Source: Streptosporangiales bacterium (GTDB lineage Bacteria > Actinomycetota > Actinomycetes > Streptosporangiales > Streptosporangiaceae). Taken from it: a stretch of 64,000 nt of DNA. The notes under the pieces were generated by a model that was given only the letters and a program-made list of their open reading frames with translations, was not told the DNA's origin and ran no database searches. The stretch spans positions 1-64,000 of the forward strand of contig WHSL01000002.1 in assembly GCA_009380095.1 (NCBI GenBank), given 5' to 3'. Position numbers and translations under genes: made by a program. Below are positions 26,196 through 35,336 of the stretch, in pieces (the first letter of the stretch is position 1; each line of letters opens with the position of its first letter).

Positions 26196-27220
26196 TACCC
26201 GGCCACCACCAGCGTGGCCAGGGCCCACGCGGCCACCTGTACGACCCACCCGGCGACCGTGTAGAGCTGCCCGGGCAGGCTGGTGGTCCTGAGGTCACAG
26301 CGGTCGCTGATACCGGTACTGATCACCGGCAGGCCACGGTGCAGGCCGACGCCGATCTGCTCGACGATCGAGCACGCGGTGCCGTCCGGGCGTGCCGCCG
26401 CGGGTGCGCCGCCGTCCGCCGGGGTGTGGCCGGCGGCGACGCCGGTGCCGCAGGCCAGCGCGACGACCACGACGAGGGCGGCCAGCGCCCGCCACGTGCG
26501 GTAGCCGTACCCGAGCAGCAGCCCGAACAGTCGCTGCCCGAGCCGCGGCACCGCACCGGTGATCGCGCCGCGCCGCAACGCGTCGTGCTGTTGCGGCATC
26601 TGGGTTCCGCGGGCCTCGGTCTCGTGGCCGAGTGAGCGATGGTAGGCGGCGAGCTGCCGGTACGGCTGCGGGGCATAGCTGGGCGTGGAGTGGCGGATCC
26701 ACTCCAGGAGCGTGTCCGCGGCACCGGCCTCCCGGGAGTCGAGGGCGGTGTAGACGAACCCTTCGAGATGAATGGTGCCGCCCGGCCGCCACGTGTCCGG
26801 CCGCTCCGCGTCGCCACCCTGGCGGAGCATCGCGGAGTCGAACCAGACGCGCGCCGCCGACGCCCACCGCAGATCCACGGCGACGGTGTCATCGCCGCGG
26901 AGCCGTGCACGGCGCAGGCTCAACTCGCAGCACTCCAGAGCAAGGAGTCGCAGGTGTGCCCTTTGCGCGGTGATCCGCTCGGTGAAGCGGCATCGGGAGA
27001 AGCGGAGTTGGGTCTTGGTGTCCATGCCGTCGAGGTCGAGGCTGCCCGTGATCCGGGCGTCGGCGACCTGGATGCCGTGCGGGTCGAGAGGCTCGTCGGT
27101 CCACTGGCCCACGAGGAGGGAGCGGATGACGTTCGCGCGGATCTCCCCGCCCCGGCACTGGAGTTCGTCGCCCTCGGTGGCGGCCTCCACGAGGCGCTGC
27201 TCCAGCTCGGTCAGGCTCAC
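26168..27220 (-). CDS. Membrane protein with N-terminal pentapeptide-like domain
   Basis: Hypothetical protein of 350 residues. The N-terminal 150 residues have a rightward-helix-like pattern (VADARITGSLDLDGMDTKTQ, RFSRCRFTERITAQRAHL, LLALECCELSLRRARL) seen in actinobacterial proteins sometimes labelled membrane-associated oxidoreductases, though no cofactor site is visible. The middle is helical (YRQLAAYHRSLGHETEARG). The C-terminus has two membrane helices (WRALAALVVVVALACGTG, WVVQVAAWALATLVVAGYTG). The GTG at 27220 has no clear ribosome binding site. Function unknown. Confidence 0.78.
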   Translation of the reverse strand: MSLTELEQRLVEAATEGDELQCRGGEIRANVIRSLLVGQWTDEPLDPHGIQVADARITGSLDLDGMDTKTQLRFSRCRFTERITAQRAHLRLLALECCELSLRRARLRGDDTVAVDLRWASAARVWFDSAMLRQGGDAERPDTWRPGGTIHLEGFVYTALDSREAGAADTLLEWIRHSTPSYAPQPYRQLAAYHRSLGHETEARGTQMPQQHDALRRGAITGAVPRLGQRLFGLLLGYGYRTWRALAALVVVVALACGTGVAAGHTPADGGAPAAARPDGTACSIVEQIGVGLHRGLPVISTGISDRCDLRTTSLPGQLYTVAGWVVQVAAWALATLVVAGYTGLIRKRE

Positions 27221-27289
27221 CCACGAACCGTGCCACGTGTCCCGGTGGGGCCGTGGCGGTCCGGCCGGGACCGGCCGGACCGGCCTGGG

Positions 27290-28234
27290 TCAGGCGGTGG
27301 TGCTCTCCGCGGCCGTACGGGCCTCCATGGCCTGGCGGTAGAGGCGGCCGGCGCGGTAGGAGGAACGGACCAGGGGGCCGGACATGACGCCGGCGAAGCC
27401 GATCTCCTCGGCCTCCTCGCGCAGCTCCACGAACTCCTCCGGCCTCACCCAGCGCTCCACCGGGTGGTGCCGCGCGGACGGTCGCAGGTACTGGGTGATG
27501 GTGACCAGGTCGGTGCCGGCCTCGTGCAGGTCCCGCAGGGCCTCGCTGACCTCGTGCCGCTCCTCGCCGAGGCCGAGGATCAGGTTGGACTTGGTGACCA
27601 GCCCGGCCGCGCGGCCCGCGGTGAGCACCGCAAGCGAGCGCTCGTACCGGAACGCGGGGCGGATGCGCTTGAAGATGCGCGGCACGGTCTCCACGTTGTG
27701 CGCGAACACCTCGGGCCGGGCGGAGAAGACCTCGGCGAGCTGCTCGGCCTCGTTGTTGAAGTCCGGCACGAGCAGCTCCACGCCGCAGCCGGGCACCCGC
27801 TCGTGGATCAGCCGCGCGGTCTCCGCGTACAGCCAGGCCCCGCCGTCGGGCAGGTCGTCCCGGGCGACGCCGGTGACGGTCGCGTACCGCAGGCCCATGG
27901 TGGCGACGGACTCGGCGACCCGGCGCGGCTCGTCGGTGTCGTAGTCGGCGGGCTTGCCGGTGTCGATCTGGCAGAAGTCACAGCGGCGCGTGCACTGGTC
28001 GCCGCCGATCAGGAACGTGGCCTCGCGGTCCTCCCAGCACTCGAAGATGTTGGGGCACCCCGCCTCTTCGCAGACGGTGTGCAGACCCTCGGAGCGCACC
28101 AGGGACTTCAGCGCCGTGTACTCCGGGCCGGTGCGCAGGCGGGTCTTGATCCACGGGGGCTTCTTCTCGATCGGGGTCTGCGCGTTGCGCACCTCGAGTC
28201 GGAGAAGTCTGCGTCCGTCCGGTTCGACTGCCAC
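27290..28234 (-). CDS. lipA: Lipoyl synthase
   Basis: Radical SAM enzyme that inserts two sulfurs into protein-bound octanoate. The 314-residue protein has both 4Fe-4S cluster motifs: the auxiliary cluster C55, C60, C66 ([12 protein letters not shown]) and the SAM cluster C81, C85, C88 (CTRRCDFC). The C-terminal SGPLVRSSY carries the serine that binds the auxiliary cluster. The start is GTG 28234, 7 bases after TAGGCT, indicating a leaderless message; the longer open frame runs through an unrelated region. lipB and the lipoyl-dependent E2 gene sucB are close by. Confidence 0.97.
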   Translation of the reverse strand: MAVEPDGRRLLRLEVRNAQTPIEKKPPWIKTRLRTGPEYTALKSLVRSEGLHTVCEEAGCPNIFECWEDREATFLIGGDQCTRRCDFCQIDTGKPADYDTDEPRRVAESVATMGLRYATVTGVARDDLPDGGAWLYAETARLIHERVPGCGVELLVPDFNNEAEQLAEVFSARPEVFAHNVETVPRIFKRIRPAFRYERSLAVLTAGRAAGLVTKSNLILGLGEERHEVSEALRDLHEAGTDLVTITQYLRPSARHHPVERWVRPEEFVELREEAEEIGFAGVMSGPLVRSSYRAGRLYRQAMEARTAAESTTA

Positions 28235-28241
28235 GGAACCC

Positions 28242-28247
28242 AGCCTA
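28242..28247 (-). promoter_or_regulatory. -10 box for leaderless lipA transcript
   Basis: Minus-strand TAGGCT ends 7 bases before GTG 28234; no ribosome binding site. Confidence 0.5.
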
Positions 28248-28396
28248 CGACCCCGTGAGCGGCCCGTGGACCGCCCCGAATGTGCAGCCGCGCACACGAT
28301 CTGGTGTCGTTCCGGCGAATCGGTTTCGTTTCCGATGGTGGGACCTCTAGGGTGGCCGGAATCTGTGCTCGCGGCCGTCCAGGAGTGTGGGAGTTT

Positions 28397-28921
28397 ATGG
28401 GACTGGCGATGCGGTACCTCGCGGCGGCGCCCGACGACGCGCCCGTCGGCGACGCCGAGTGCCCGGACACGCTCGGGCGGCTCTTCGGGGCCGGCGAGTG
28501 GTGGAAGAAGGCCGGCGATTCGGCCGTCGACGTGGGTGAATCCTGGCAGGGTATTCACTACCTGCTGAACGGGGACCCTTGGGAGGGTCAGCGTCCTGCG
28601 GCCGACCTCGTGTGCGGGGGTGTGCTGCTCACCGTGGACGACGGGGTGCGGGACAGGATCGGCTGTGACGTGCTCTACCTCGACCCCGCGCGGGTCAAGG
28701 AGGTCGCCGAGCACTTGGCCGCCACCCCGTTCGACAAGCTCACCGGGCGGTTCGACCCCAAGGCGATGGATGTCGCGGGTGTGCAGGGCGCCGACGCGTG
28801 GGCTTCGCAGCCCACCAAGAAGGTGCTGGACAAGGTGTTGAAGCCTGCTTACCAGGACCTGGTGAAGCTGTTCGGCGCCGCCGCCTCGTCCGGGCACGCC
28901 GTCTTCAAGACCATGGGCTGA
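28397..28921 (+). CDS. DUF1877-family protein
   Basis: Small soluble protein of 174 residues related to DUF1877 (YfbM-like): [13 protein letters not shown] start, [15 protein letters not shown] with the family WxxIH motif, and a C-terminal half built of helices ([16 protein letters not shown]). Family function is unknown. The start is set by GGGAG 4-8 bases before ATG 28397. It lies between lipA and lipB on the opposite strand and ends at a perfect hairpin shared with lipB. Confidence 0.85.
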   Translation: MGLAMRYLAAAPDDAPVGDAECPDTLGRLFGAGEWWKKAGDSAVDVGESWQGIHYLLNGDPWEGQRPAADLVCGGVLLTVDDGVRDRIGCDVLYLDPARVKEVAEHLAATPFDKLTGRFDPKAMDVAGVQGADAWASQPTKKVLDKVLKPAYQDLVKLFGAAASSGHAVFKTMG

Positions 28922-28927
28922 GCCGGT

Positions 28928-28951
28928 GCCGGGACGCTTCGGCGTCCCGGC
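28928..28951. terminator. Bidirectional terminator between DUF1877 gene and lipB
   Basis: GCCGGGACGC (28928-28937), TTCG loop, GCGTCCCGGC (28942-28951): a perfect 10-bp stem with an extra-stable tetraloop, placed between two convergent stops. Confidence 0.8.
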
Positions 28952-28959
28952 TCCCCGGG

Positions 28960-29658
28960 TCAGGCCGGCTGGTGTTCGGGGAACAGCTCGGCGGACGGCA
29001 CCTCGGAGATCGTCTCGGCGCCGAGCACGTCCGCCAGGTGTTTCCGGGCCGACGGCAGCACGTCCGCGACCGTGATCTCGCGGCCGGCCTCCAGGCTGAG
29101 CGAGGTGGTGCCGGCGTCCCGGATGCCGCAGGGGACGATGCGGTCGTACCAGGTCATGTCGCAGTTGCAGCGCAACTCGAGGCCGTGCATCGTAATGCCG
29201 CGTGCGACCCGGATGCCGATGGCGCCGATCTTGCGTTCGGGGAGGCCGCGCGCCGGGTCGGGTGGGAGCCAGACGCCGCTGCGGCCTTCGACGCGGGTGG
29301 TCTCGACGCCGAAGTCGGCGCAGATGCGGATCAGGGCCTCTTCGATGGTGCGGACGTAGGCCACCACGTCGATGGGGTCGGCGAGCTTGACGATCGGGTA
29401 GCCGGTGAGTTGGCCGGGGCCGTGCCAGGTGATCTTGCCGCCGCGGTCCACGTCGATGACGGGGGCGCCCGGGTCGCCGATGGGGCGGTCGAGCGGTTCC
29501 GTGCGCTTGCCGGCGGTGTAGACCGGGGCGTGCTCGAGCAGCAGGCAGGTGTCGGGCAGCTCGTCGGCGAGCCGGCGCGCCTGCACCGATCGCTGCAGGT
29601 CCCACGCCTGCACGTAGTCGACGCGCTCGCCAAGCCAGGAGAATCGAAGCTCACTCAC
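28960..29658 (-). CDS. lipB: Octanoyltransferase
   Basis: Transfers octanoate from acyl carrier protein to lipoyl domains, the step before LipA. The 232-residue protein has the family motif [19 protein letters not shown] (about 71-89), the catalytic dyad K143 (ERKIGAIG) and C177 (RIVPCGIRD), and [11 protein letters not shown]. The start GTG 29658 is preceded at 7 bases by TACGCT, so the message is probably leaderless. Targets in this window would be the lipoyl domain of SucB. Confidence 0.96.
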   Translation of the reverse strand: MSELRFSWLGERVDYVQAWDLQRSVQARRLADELPDTCLLLEHAPVYTAGKRTEPLDRPIGDPGAPVIDVDRGGKITWHGPGQLTGYPIVKLADPIDVVAYVRTIEEALIRICADFGVETTRVEGRSGVWLPPDPARGLPERKIGAIGIRVARGITMHGLELRCNCDMTWYDRIVPCGIRDAGTTSLSLEAGREITVADVLPSARKHLADVLGAETISEVPSAELFPEHQPA

Positions 29659-29665
29659 GCGAGCC

Positions 29666-29671
29666 AGCGTA
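29666..29671 (-). promoter_or_regulatory. -10 box for leaderless lipB transcript
   Basis: Minus-strand TACGCT ends 7 bases before GTG 29658. Confidence 0.45.
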
Positions 29672-29681
29672 CGCCTCCGCG

Positions 29682-30416
29682 TCAGGCCGCGAGCACCCGC
29701 GGCCTGATCCGCGTCTCGGTGACCTCGCCCTCGGCCGTGCGAACCACGTGGTACGCCGACCCGGAGCCGGGGTTCGCCACCGCCTCGTGGAACTCGGTGC
29801 CCACGTAGTTCAGGGCCACGCCCTCGTCGGCGGCGTAGCCCTCGGGGAGGGTGCCGTCCGCGACGTCGCGGTGCAGCAGGTCGCGGCGCTGCGCGTCGGA
29901 GTCGTAGTGCACGCCGCAGGAGTACGGGAGCAGGCCGAGCCCGTCCGTGATGGTGCGCAACCGGGGGCCGAAGGAGTCGGTGTTGCCGCCGGAGTGCCAG
30001 CACAGCGCGCCGGCGCTCTGTCCGGCCAGCACCACCCCCGACTCCCACGCCTTGCGGAACGTGTCCTCAAGCCCGTGCGCCCGCCACACCGCGAGCAGGT
30101 TGACCACGCTGCCCCCGGACACGTAGATCAGATCCTGCGCCAACAGGTGCGCGCGGCTGTCCTCGAAGCTCGGCATGGGGAACAGCGCGAGGTGGCTGAC
30201 CTCGGCGTCGAGCCGGGTGAAGGCGCCGTACATGCGGGCCACGTAGTTCTCGCCGTCGCCCACCGCGGTGGTCACGAAGCACAGCTTGGGCCGGGCCCTT
30301 CCGGTGAGCGTCACGGCGTGCCGCAGCAGCGGGGAGGGCAGCATCGGCCCGCGCTCGTCGGGGATCCAGCTGCCGCCACCGATGGCGAGGATCTGCGGTT
30401 CACGGGGCACGCTCAC
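29682..30416 (-). CDS. Peptidase E-like serine hydrolase (family S51)
   Basis: The 244-residue protein matches dipeptidase E-type enzymes: [10 protein letters not shown] start, [20 protein letters not shown], the nucleophile elbow [11 protein letters not shown] with the catalytic serine, and a downstream [12 protein letters not shown] with the histidine. S51 enzymes cleave Asp-X dipeptides or act on cyanophycin-like substrates; the exact substrate here is unknown. GTG 30416 has a GGGACGGAG stretch upstream. It lies 23 bases after the epimerase gene, on the same strand, and may share its message. Confidence 0.88.
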   Translation of the reverse strand: MSVPREPQILAIGGGSWIPDERGPMLPSPLLRHAVTLTGRARPKLCFVTTAVGDGENYVARMYGAFTRLDAEVSHLALFPMPSFEDSRAHLLAQDLIYVSGGSVVNLLAVWRAHGLEDTFRKAWESGVVLAGQSAGALCWHSGGNTDSFGPRLRTITDGLGLLPYSCGVHYDSDAQRRDLLHRDVADGTLPEGYAADEGVALNYVGTEFHEAVANPGSGSAYHVVRTAEGEVTETRIRPRVLAA

Positions 30417-30437
30417 TTACGGTCTCCGTCCCTCGGA

Positions 30438-31322
30438 TCAGCCCTTCAGCGCCGCGGCGAGCGTATCGTGCCGGTACGGGAAGCCCGCCGCCCGCAGCTT
30501 GGCCGGCCGCACCCGCTGACCGGCCAGCAGCGCCTCGTCGGCGAGGTCGCGGAGGGCGAGCCGGAGCACCGGGGCGGGCACCATCAGCGGCGCGGGGCGG
30601 TTCAGCGCGCGGGCGAAGATCCGGGTGAAGTCGGCGTTGCGCACCGGCTGCGGTGCGACCAGGTTGACCGGGCCGGAGAGCGTGTCGTCCTCGATCACCT
30701 TGATCAGCGCCGCGACCTCGTCGTGCAGGGAGATCCAGCTCATCCACTGCAGGCCGTTGCCGAGGCGGGCGCCCAGCCCCAGGCGGAACAGCGGGCGCAG
30801 CTTGCCCGCGATACCGCCGGTCGGTGCCATCACCAGCCCTGATCTGGGGTGTACGACGCGGATGCCCGCCTCTTTGGCGGGTTCGGCTGCGGCCTCCCAG
30901 GCCTCCACCAGTTCGGCCAGGAAGCCCTTCCCGCGGAGGGCCGTCTCGTCAACGGAGTGGTCGCCGGTGTCGCCGTAGTAGCCGACGGCGGAGGCGGAGA
31001 CCAGGACTCGGGGAGGCTGGTCCATCGCGGCGAGGGCTGTTGCGACCGTTCGGGTGCCCAGTTCGCGGCTGTCGTTCAGTTCGCGGCGGTAGGCGGCGGT
31101 CCAGGGGCGGTCGCCGATGCCGGCGCCGGCCAGGTGGACTACCGCGTCCATGCCGGTCAGCGCGGTCGGGTCCAGGTGGCCTGACTTTGGGTGCCATTCG
31201 ATCTCGGCGCTGTTGCGGGGGTCGCGGCGGACCAGGTGGTGTACGTCGTGGCCGGTGGCGGTCAGCTTGCGGGACAGGGCCGAGCCGATGAAGCCGGTGG
31301 CGCCGGAGATCGCGATGCGCAT
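30438..31322 (-). CDS. TIGR01777-family NAD-dependent epimerase
   Basis: Atypical short-chain dehydrogenase/epimerase of 294 residues. Features: MRIAISGATGFIGSALSRKL (Rossmann), VVHLAGAGIGDRPW, SRELGTRTV, LVSASAVGYYGDTGD (catalytic tyrosine region), SWISLHDEVAAL and a DUF1731 C-terminal segment (VPAPVLRLALRDLADEALLAGQR). The physiological substrate is unknown; in mycobacteria this gene sits between lipB and sucB as here. A TAGGGT hexamer lies 5 bases before the ATG at 31322. The frame is open for nine more codons upstream, but MRIA is the usual start. Confidence 0.9.
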   Translation of the reverse strand: MRIAISGATGFIGSALSRKLTATGHDVHHLVRRDPRNSAEIEWHPKSGHLDPTALTGMDAVVHLAGAGIGDRPWTAAYRRELNDSRELGTRTVATALAAMDQPPRVLVSASAVGYYGDTGDHSVDETALRGKGFLAELVEAWEAAAEPAKEAGIRVVHPRSGLVMAPTGGIAGKLRPLFRLGLGARLGNGLQWMSWISLHDEVAALIKVIEDDTLSGPVNLVAPQPVRNADFTRIFARALNRPAPLMVPAPVLRLALRDLADEALLAGQRVRPAKLRAAGFPYRHDTLAAALKG

Positions 31323-31352
31323 GCCCCACCCTAACCACGGGGCGGGCACAGG

Positions 31353-32015
31353 TTAGCCCTTGTAATGCGGCCAGTCGCCGGTCGGGATGGAGAACCTCAG
31401 CGGTTCGGGCAGCGGGACGTCCTCGCCATAATGGCCGTCAGCGGCGATCTGGTAGCGCCGCCAGCCTTCCGCCAGGGCGTAGAGGGTCCAGGTGCCAAGC
31501 TCCTGGTCGACCAGGAGGTAGAGCGGAACTCCGGCCTTCGCGTACTGCTTGGGCTTGGTCTCGCGATCGTTGAGCACGGTGTCCGGTGACTTGGGCGACG
31601 TTACATCGACGACCAGGGCAAGGTTTTCCTGCTGCTCGGCGTTGGTCTCCGCCTCGGGCCTGGCAACGATCACGTCTGGGACGTAGAAGCGGCGTGTGTC
31701 GTCGGGCAGATTCCACTGGAAGTCACCGGCACTGATCACCCAGTCGATCTTGGTCAGCGACAAGTGGAATGCGAGGGTGAGAGTGCGGACGATCGACCTG
31801 ACGATCATGCGGTGCTCATAACCGGGCGGCGTCATGACCAGCAGGACTCCCTCGTCCACGTACTCGACCCTGGTGGTCTCGAGCAGCTGATCTGCATAGC
31901 TTCGCAGGTCGATGCTGCCCTCGTACGTGTTTTCGAGAGGAAGCGCGCCTTCACTCACGGCCATCAGCTCCTGGTGATCGGTTCCGGGGTCGCTTTCCCG
32001 GCTCCGGACATTCAT
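31353..32015 (-). CDS. Uma2-family (DUF820) restriction-endonuclease-like protein
   Basis: The 220-residue protein has the PD-(D/E)XK-like core of the Uma2 family: VEYVDEGVLLVMTPPGYEHR, FYVPDVIVARPEAE with the aspartate, LALVVDVTSPKS in place of the usual VVEVxSPxS strand, and KPKQYAKAGVPLYLLVD with the lysine and glutamine. Uma2 genes are abundant in cyanobacteria and some actinobacteria; their role is unsettled. The E of the ExK pair is replaced by D in VVDV, so catalysis is uncertain. ATG 31964 with AGGAG upstream is an alternative start (203 residues). Confidence 0.83.
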   Translation of the reverse strand: MNVRSRESDPGTDHQELMAVSEGALPLENTYEGSIDLRSYADQLLETTRVEYVDEGVLLVMTPPGYEHRMIVRSIVRTLTLAFHLSLTKIDWVISAGDFQWNLPDDTRRFYVPDVIVARPEAETNAEQQENLALVVDVTSPKSPDTVLNDRETKPKQYAKAGVPLYLLVDQELGTWTLYALAEGWRRYQIAADGHYGEDVPLPEPLRFSIPTGDWPHYKG

Positions 32016-32060
32016 GTTCTCAGAATGCCGTACCTAGACGTTAAGTACCCAACATGAGAG

Positions 32061-32092
32061 GGACCCCGTCGCCCGATGGGGCGACGGGGTCC
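32061..32092 (-). terminator. Terminator after sucB
   Basis: GGACCCCGTCGCCC (32061-32074), a GATG loop and the exact complement at 32079-32092 form a 14-bp stem just downstream of the sucB stop. It also lies near the start of the Uma2 gene region, which is read away from it. Confidence 0.75.
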
Positions 32093-32113
32093 GTGAAGAC
32101 CGCTGGAGGGTCC

Positions 32114-33748
32114 TCAGAGGCCTAGTTCGGATTCGAAGTTGCCTTCTTCGAGGCGGTGCTTGATGGTGCTCAGGAAGCGGGCGGCGTCGGCGCCGTCGAT
32201 CAGGCGGTGGTCGTAGGTGAGGGCCAGGTAGACCATGGAGCGCACCGTGATGACCTCGCCGAGCTGTGGGTCCTCGACGACGACCGGGCGCTTGACGACC
32301 GCGCCGGTGCCCAGCATGCCCACTTGGGGCTGCTGGAGGATCGGCGTGTCGAAGAGGGCGCCGCGGCTGCCGGTGTTGGTCAGCGTGAAGGTGCCGCCTG
32401 CCAGGTCGTCGGGCATGATCTTGTTGGTGCGGCTGCGCTCCGCCAGGTCGGCGATCTTCCGGGCCAGGCCGGCCAGGTTGAGGTCGCCCGCGTTCTTGAT
32501 GGACGGGGTGAGCAGGCCGCGCTCGGTGTCCACCGCGATGCCGAGGTTCTCGGTCTCGTGGTAGGTGACCTCGTCGGTCTCGTTGTTGATCACCGCGTTC
32601 AGCTTCGGGTGCACCTTCAGCGCCTCGACCGTGGCCTGGGCGAAGAAGGGCATGAAGGACAGCTTGACGCCCTCGCGCCGGACGAACTCGTCCTTCACCT
32701 GGTCCCGCAGCCGGGCGATCTTGGTGACGTCCACCTCGACCACCGTGGTGAGCTGCGCCGAGGTCTGCAGCGACTCCACCATCCGGGTGGCGATGATCCG
32801 GCGCAGCCGGGACATCTTCTCGGTGGTGCCGCGCAGCGGCGAGGGCACGATCTCCTGCCGCGGAGCGGCCTGCTCGGCCTGGGCCGGAGCCGCCGGGGCC
32901 TGCGCAGCCGGTGCGGCGGGCGCCGCCGGAGCCTGCGCCGCGGGAGCCGCGGGCGCGGCCGGGGCCTGCTGGGCCGCCGCCTGGTCCGCCTCGCGCTTGG
33001 CCCGCGCCGTCTCCAGCACGTCCTGCTTGCGGATGCGGCCGCCCACGCCGGTGCCCTGGATCTGCGCGAGGTCGACGCCGTGCTCGGCGGCGAGCTTGCG
33101 GACCAGCGGCGTCACGTACGGGCCCTCGGCCGTGGGCGCCTGCCCGTTGGCCGGAGCCGTACTCGGCTCCGAAGGAGCCGACGGAGCCGCGGGCTGCGGA
33201 GCCGGCGCCTGGGCCTGGACGGGCTCGGGCTGCGGGGCCGGAGCGGAGGCCGGGGGAGCCGGCGGAGCCTGCGGTGTCTGAGGAGCCTGCGCGGCCGGCG
33301 CGGGCTGGGGCGCCGGAGGCGTGGCCGGGGCCTGGGGCGCGGCCGGCGCCTGCGGCTCGGGCGTGGCCGGGGCCTGCGGCTCGGGCGCGGCGGCGGCCGG
33401 CTCAGGAGCCGGGGCCGACTCGGGCTCGGGTGCCGGGGCCGGCTCGGCCTCCTGCGCGGGAGCAGCGGCCTCCTGGGGCTCGGCCGCCGGAGCGGCGGCG
33501 CCGCCTCCCGAGCCGTCGTCGATGACGGCGAGCTGCGCGCCCACTTCCACCGTCTCGTCCTCGGCCACCTGGATGGAGCCGAGCGTGCCCGAGGCGGGCG
33601 ACGGGATCTCGGTGTCGACCTTGTCGGTCGACACCTCGAGGAGCGGCTCGTCGACGTCGACGTGCTCGCCCTCCTTCTTCAGCCAACGTGTGACGGTGCC
33701 CTCGGTGACGCTCTCGCCGAGCTGGGGCATGGTGACGGGTACCGGCAT
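32114..33748 (-). CDS. sucB: 2-oxoglutarate dehydrogenase E2-type dihydrolipoyl acyltransferase
   Basis: Core E2 subunit of a 2-oxoacid dehydrogenase complex, 544 residues. One lipoyl domain with K43 in VSTDKVDTE, a very long Ala/Pro/Glu-rich linker (about 85-200), a peripheral-subunit-binding domain (about 205-240: [31 protein letters not shown]), a second Ala/Pro linker, and a catalytic domain ending in [14 protein letters not shown] with the active-site histidine and aspartate. It is 23 bases downstream of lpdA in the same operon; no E1 gene is present. Actinobacterial SucB often also serves pyruvate dehydrogenase. Confidence 0.95.
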   Translation of the reverse strand: MPVPVTMPQLGESVTEGTVTRWLKKEGEHVDVDEPLLEVSTDKVDTEIPSPASGTLGSIQVAEDETVEVGAQLAVIDDGSGGGAAAPAAEPQEAAAPAQEAEPAPAPEPESAPAPEPAAAAPEPQAPATPEPQAPAAPQAPATPPAPQPAPAAQAPQTPQAPPAPPASAPAPQPEPVQAQAPAPQPAAPSAPSEPSTAPANGQAPTAEGPYVTPLVRKLAAEHGVDLAQIQGTGVGGRIRKQDVLETARAKREADQAAAQQAPAAPAAPAAQAPAAPAAPAAQAPAAPAQAEQAAPRQEIVPSPLRGTTEKMSRLRRIIATRMVESLQTSAQLTTVVEVDVTKIARLRDQVKDEFVRREGVKLSFMPFFAQATVEALKVHPKLNAVINNETDEVTYHETENLGIAVDTERGLLTPSIKNAGDLNLAGLARKIADLAERSRTNKIMPDDLAGGTFTLTNTGSRGALFDTPILQQPQVGMLGTGAVVKRPVVVEDPQLGEVITVRSMVYLALTYDHRLIDGADAARFLSTIKHRLEEGNFESELGL

Positions 33749-33771
33749 GACTTCAGCGACTCCTTCGTCCG

Positions 33772-35151
33772 TCAGCTGTGAGCGTGCAGCGGCTTGCCCG
33801 CGAGCGCCATGTGGGCCTCGCCGACAGCCTCCGACAGGGTGGGGTGCGGGTGGACGAGCTGCGCGACCTCGGCCGGCAGCGCCTCCCAGTTGTAGATGAG
33901 CTGTGCCTCGGCGCTGTTCTCACCGATGCGGCTGCCCACCATGTGCACCCCCAGGACGGGACCGTCCACCTGGGAGATCACCTTGACCTCACCCTGCGTC
34001 TGCAAGATCAGCGCCTTGCCGTTGCCGGCCAGGTCGTAGGTGTATTCCTTGACCTCGTACCCACGCTCACGGGCCTGAGCCGTGGTGAGGCCCACCGAAG
34101 CCACTTCGGGCTCGGAGTACGTGATCCGGGGCACGCCGTCGTAGTCGACCGGCGGCGGGTTGAGCCCGCCGAGCCGCTCGGCGACGAGGATGCCCTCGGC
34201 GAAACCGACGTGTGCCAGCTGCAGCGTGGGGATGAGGTCGCCCACCGCGGAGATCGTCGGGATGTTGGTCCGGCAGTACTCGTCGGCCTTGACGAAGCCG
34301 CGCTCCATCTCGATGCCGGCCTCCTCGTAGCCGAGGCCCTCGGAGATGGGGCCGCGGCCCACCGCGACGAGCAGCACCTCGGCCTCGAGCGACGTGCCAC
34401 CCTCGAGGGTGACGGTGACGCCCTTCTCGCCGGAGGTGACGGACTCGAAGCGCGTGCCGAGCTCGTACTTGATGCCGCGGCGGCGGAAGGCGCGCTCCAG
34501 CCGCTTGGAGCTGGACTCCTCCTCCAGCGGGAGCAGGTGCGGCAGCGCCTCGACGATCGTGACCTCGGCGCCGAAGGAGCGCCACACGCTGGCGAACTCG
34601 ACGCCGATGACGCCGCCGCCGAGGATCACGGCCGACTCGGGCACGTGGTCGAGCGTGAGCGCGTGGTCGCTGGAGATGACCTTGTCCCCGTCGATCTCCA
34701 GGCCGGGCAGCGACTTCGGGCGGGAGCCGGTGGCGAGCACGATGTGCCGCCCCTCGTACACCGCGTCGCCGACGGTGACCTGGGTCGGCCCGGTGAGCCG
34801 GCCCTCGCCCTCGACGACCTCGATGCCCTTGCTCTTGATCAGCCCGGTCAGGCCCTTGAAGTTGCGGCCGACCACCTTGTCCTTGTACGCGTGCACGCCC
34901 GGCATGTCGATGCCGTCGAGACGGGCGCGGATGCCGAAGGTCTCCGACTCCCGGGCCTGGTCCGCGAGCTCCGCCGCGTGCAGCAGCGCCTTGGTGGGGA
35001 TGCACCCGCGGTGCAGGCAGGTGCCGCCGACCTTGTCCCTCTCGATCAGGGCCACGGACATGCCGAGCTCGGCCGCGCGCAGAGCGCAGGCGTAACCACC
35101 GCTGCCGCCGCCCAGGACGACGATGTCGTAGGGGCCGCTGCTATTGGCCAC
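33772..35151 (-). CDS. lpdA: Dihydrolipoyl dehydrogenase (E3)
   Basis: FAD enzyme that reoxidises dihydrolipoyl groups of E2 and passes electrons to NAD+. The 459-residue protein has the FAD Rossmann motif [16 protein letters not shown], the redox disulfide C45-C50 in [15 protein letters not shown], the NAD motif [36 protein letters not shown] and the C-terminal [13 protein letters not shown] with the catalytic His-Glu pair. GTG 35151 follows AAGGAG. It is the first gene of an lpdA-sucB operon. Confidence 0.96.
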   Translation of the reverse strand: MANSSGPYDIVVLGGGSGGYACALRAAELGMSVALIERDKVGGTCLHRGCIPTKALLHAAELADQARESETFGIRARLDGIDMPGVHAYKDKVVGRNFKGLTGLIKSKGIEVVEGEGRLTGPTQVTVGDAVYEGRHIVLATGSRPKSLPGLEIDGDKVISSDHALTLDHVPESAVILGGGVIGVEFASVWRSFGAEVTIVEALPHLLPLEEESSSKRLERAFRRRGIKYELGTRFESVTSGEKGVTVTLEGGTSLEAEVLLVAVGRGPISEGLGYEEAGIEMERGFVKADEYCRTNIPTISAVGDLIPTLQLAHVGFAEGILVAERLGGLNPPPVDYDGVPRITYSEPEVASVGLTTAQARERGYEVKEYTYDLAGNGKALILQTQGEVKVISQVDGPVLGVHMVGSRIGENSAEAQLIYNWEALPAEVAQLVHPHPTLSEAVGEAHMALAGKPLHAHS

Positions 35152-35336
35152 AGGACACTCCTTGTCGGAATCTCGCGGGATCGTCAACAATCACTGTTCT
35201 TGCCTCGATAATCCCGCAACACGAATCTTTCCACTTCGCGGCCGTGCGCGGGACCGTACGGGACGAGTCGCCGTGTGACGTGCGCCCTGTCATCCCCGTC
35301 ATCCCGTCCGTCACCGCGTGCCAGCCGAGGCCGCGA

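Noticed and set aside
32156-33781. Plus-strand open frame of 541 codons opposite sucB
   Set aside because: It mirrors the Ala/Pro-rich linker of SucB as Gly/Arg repeats; no start signal or family.
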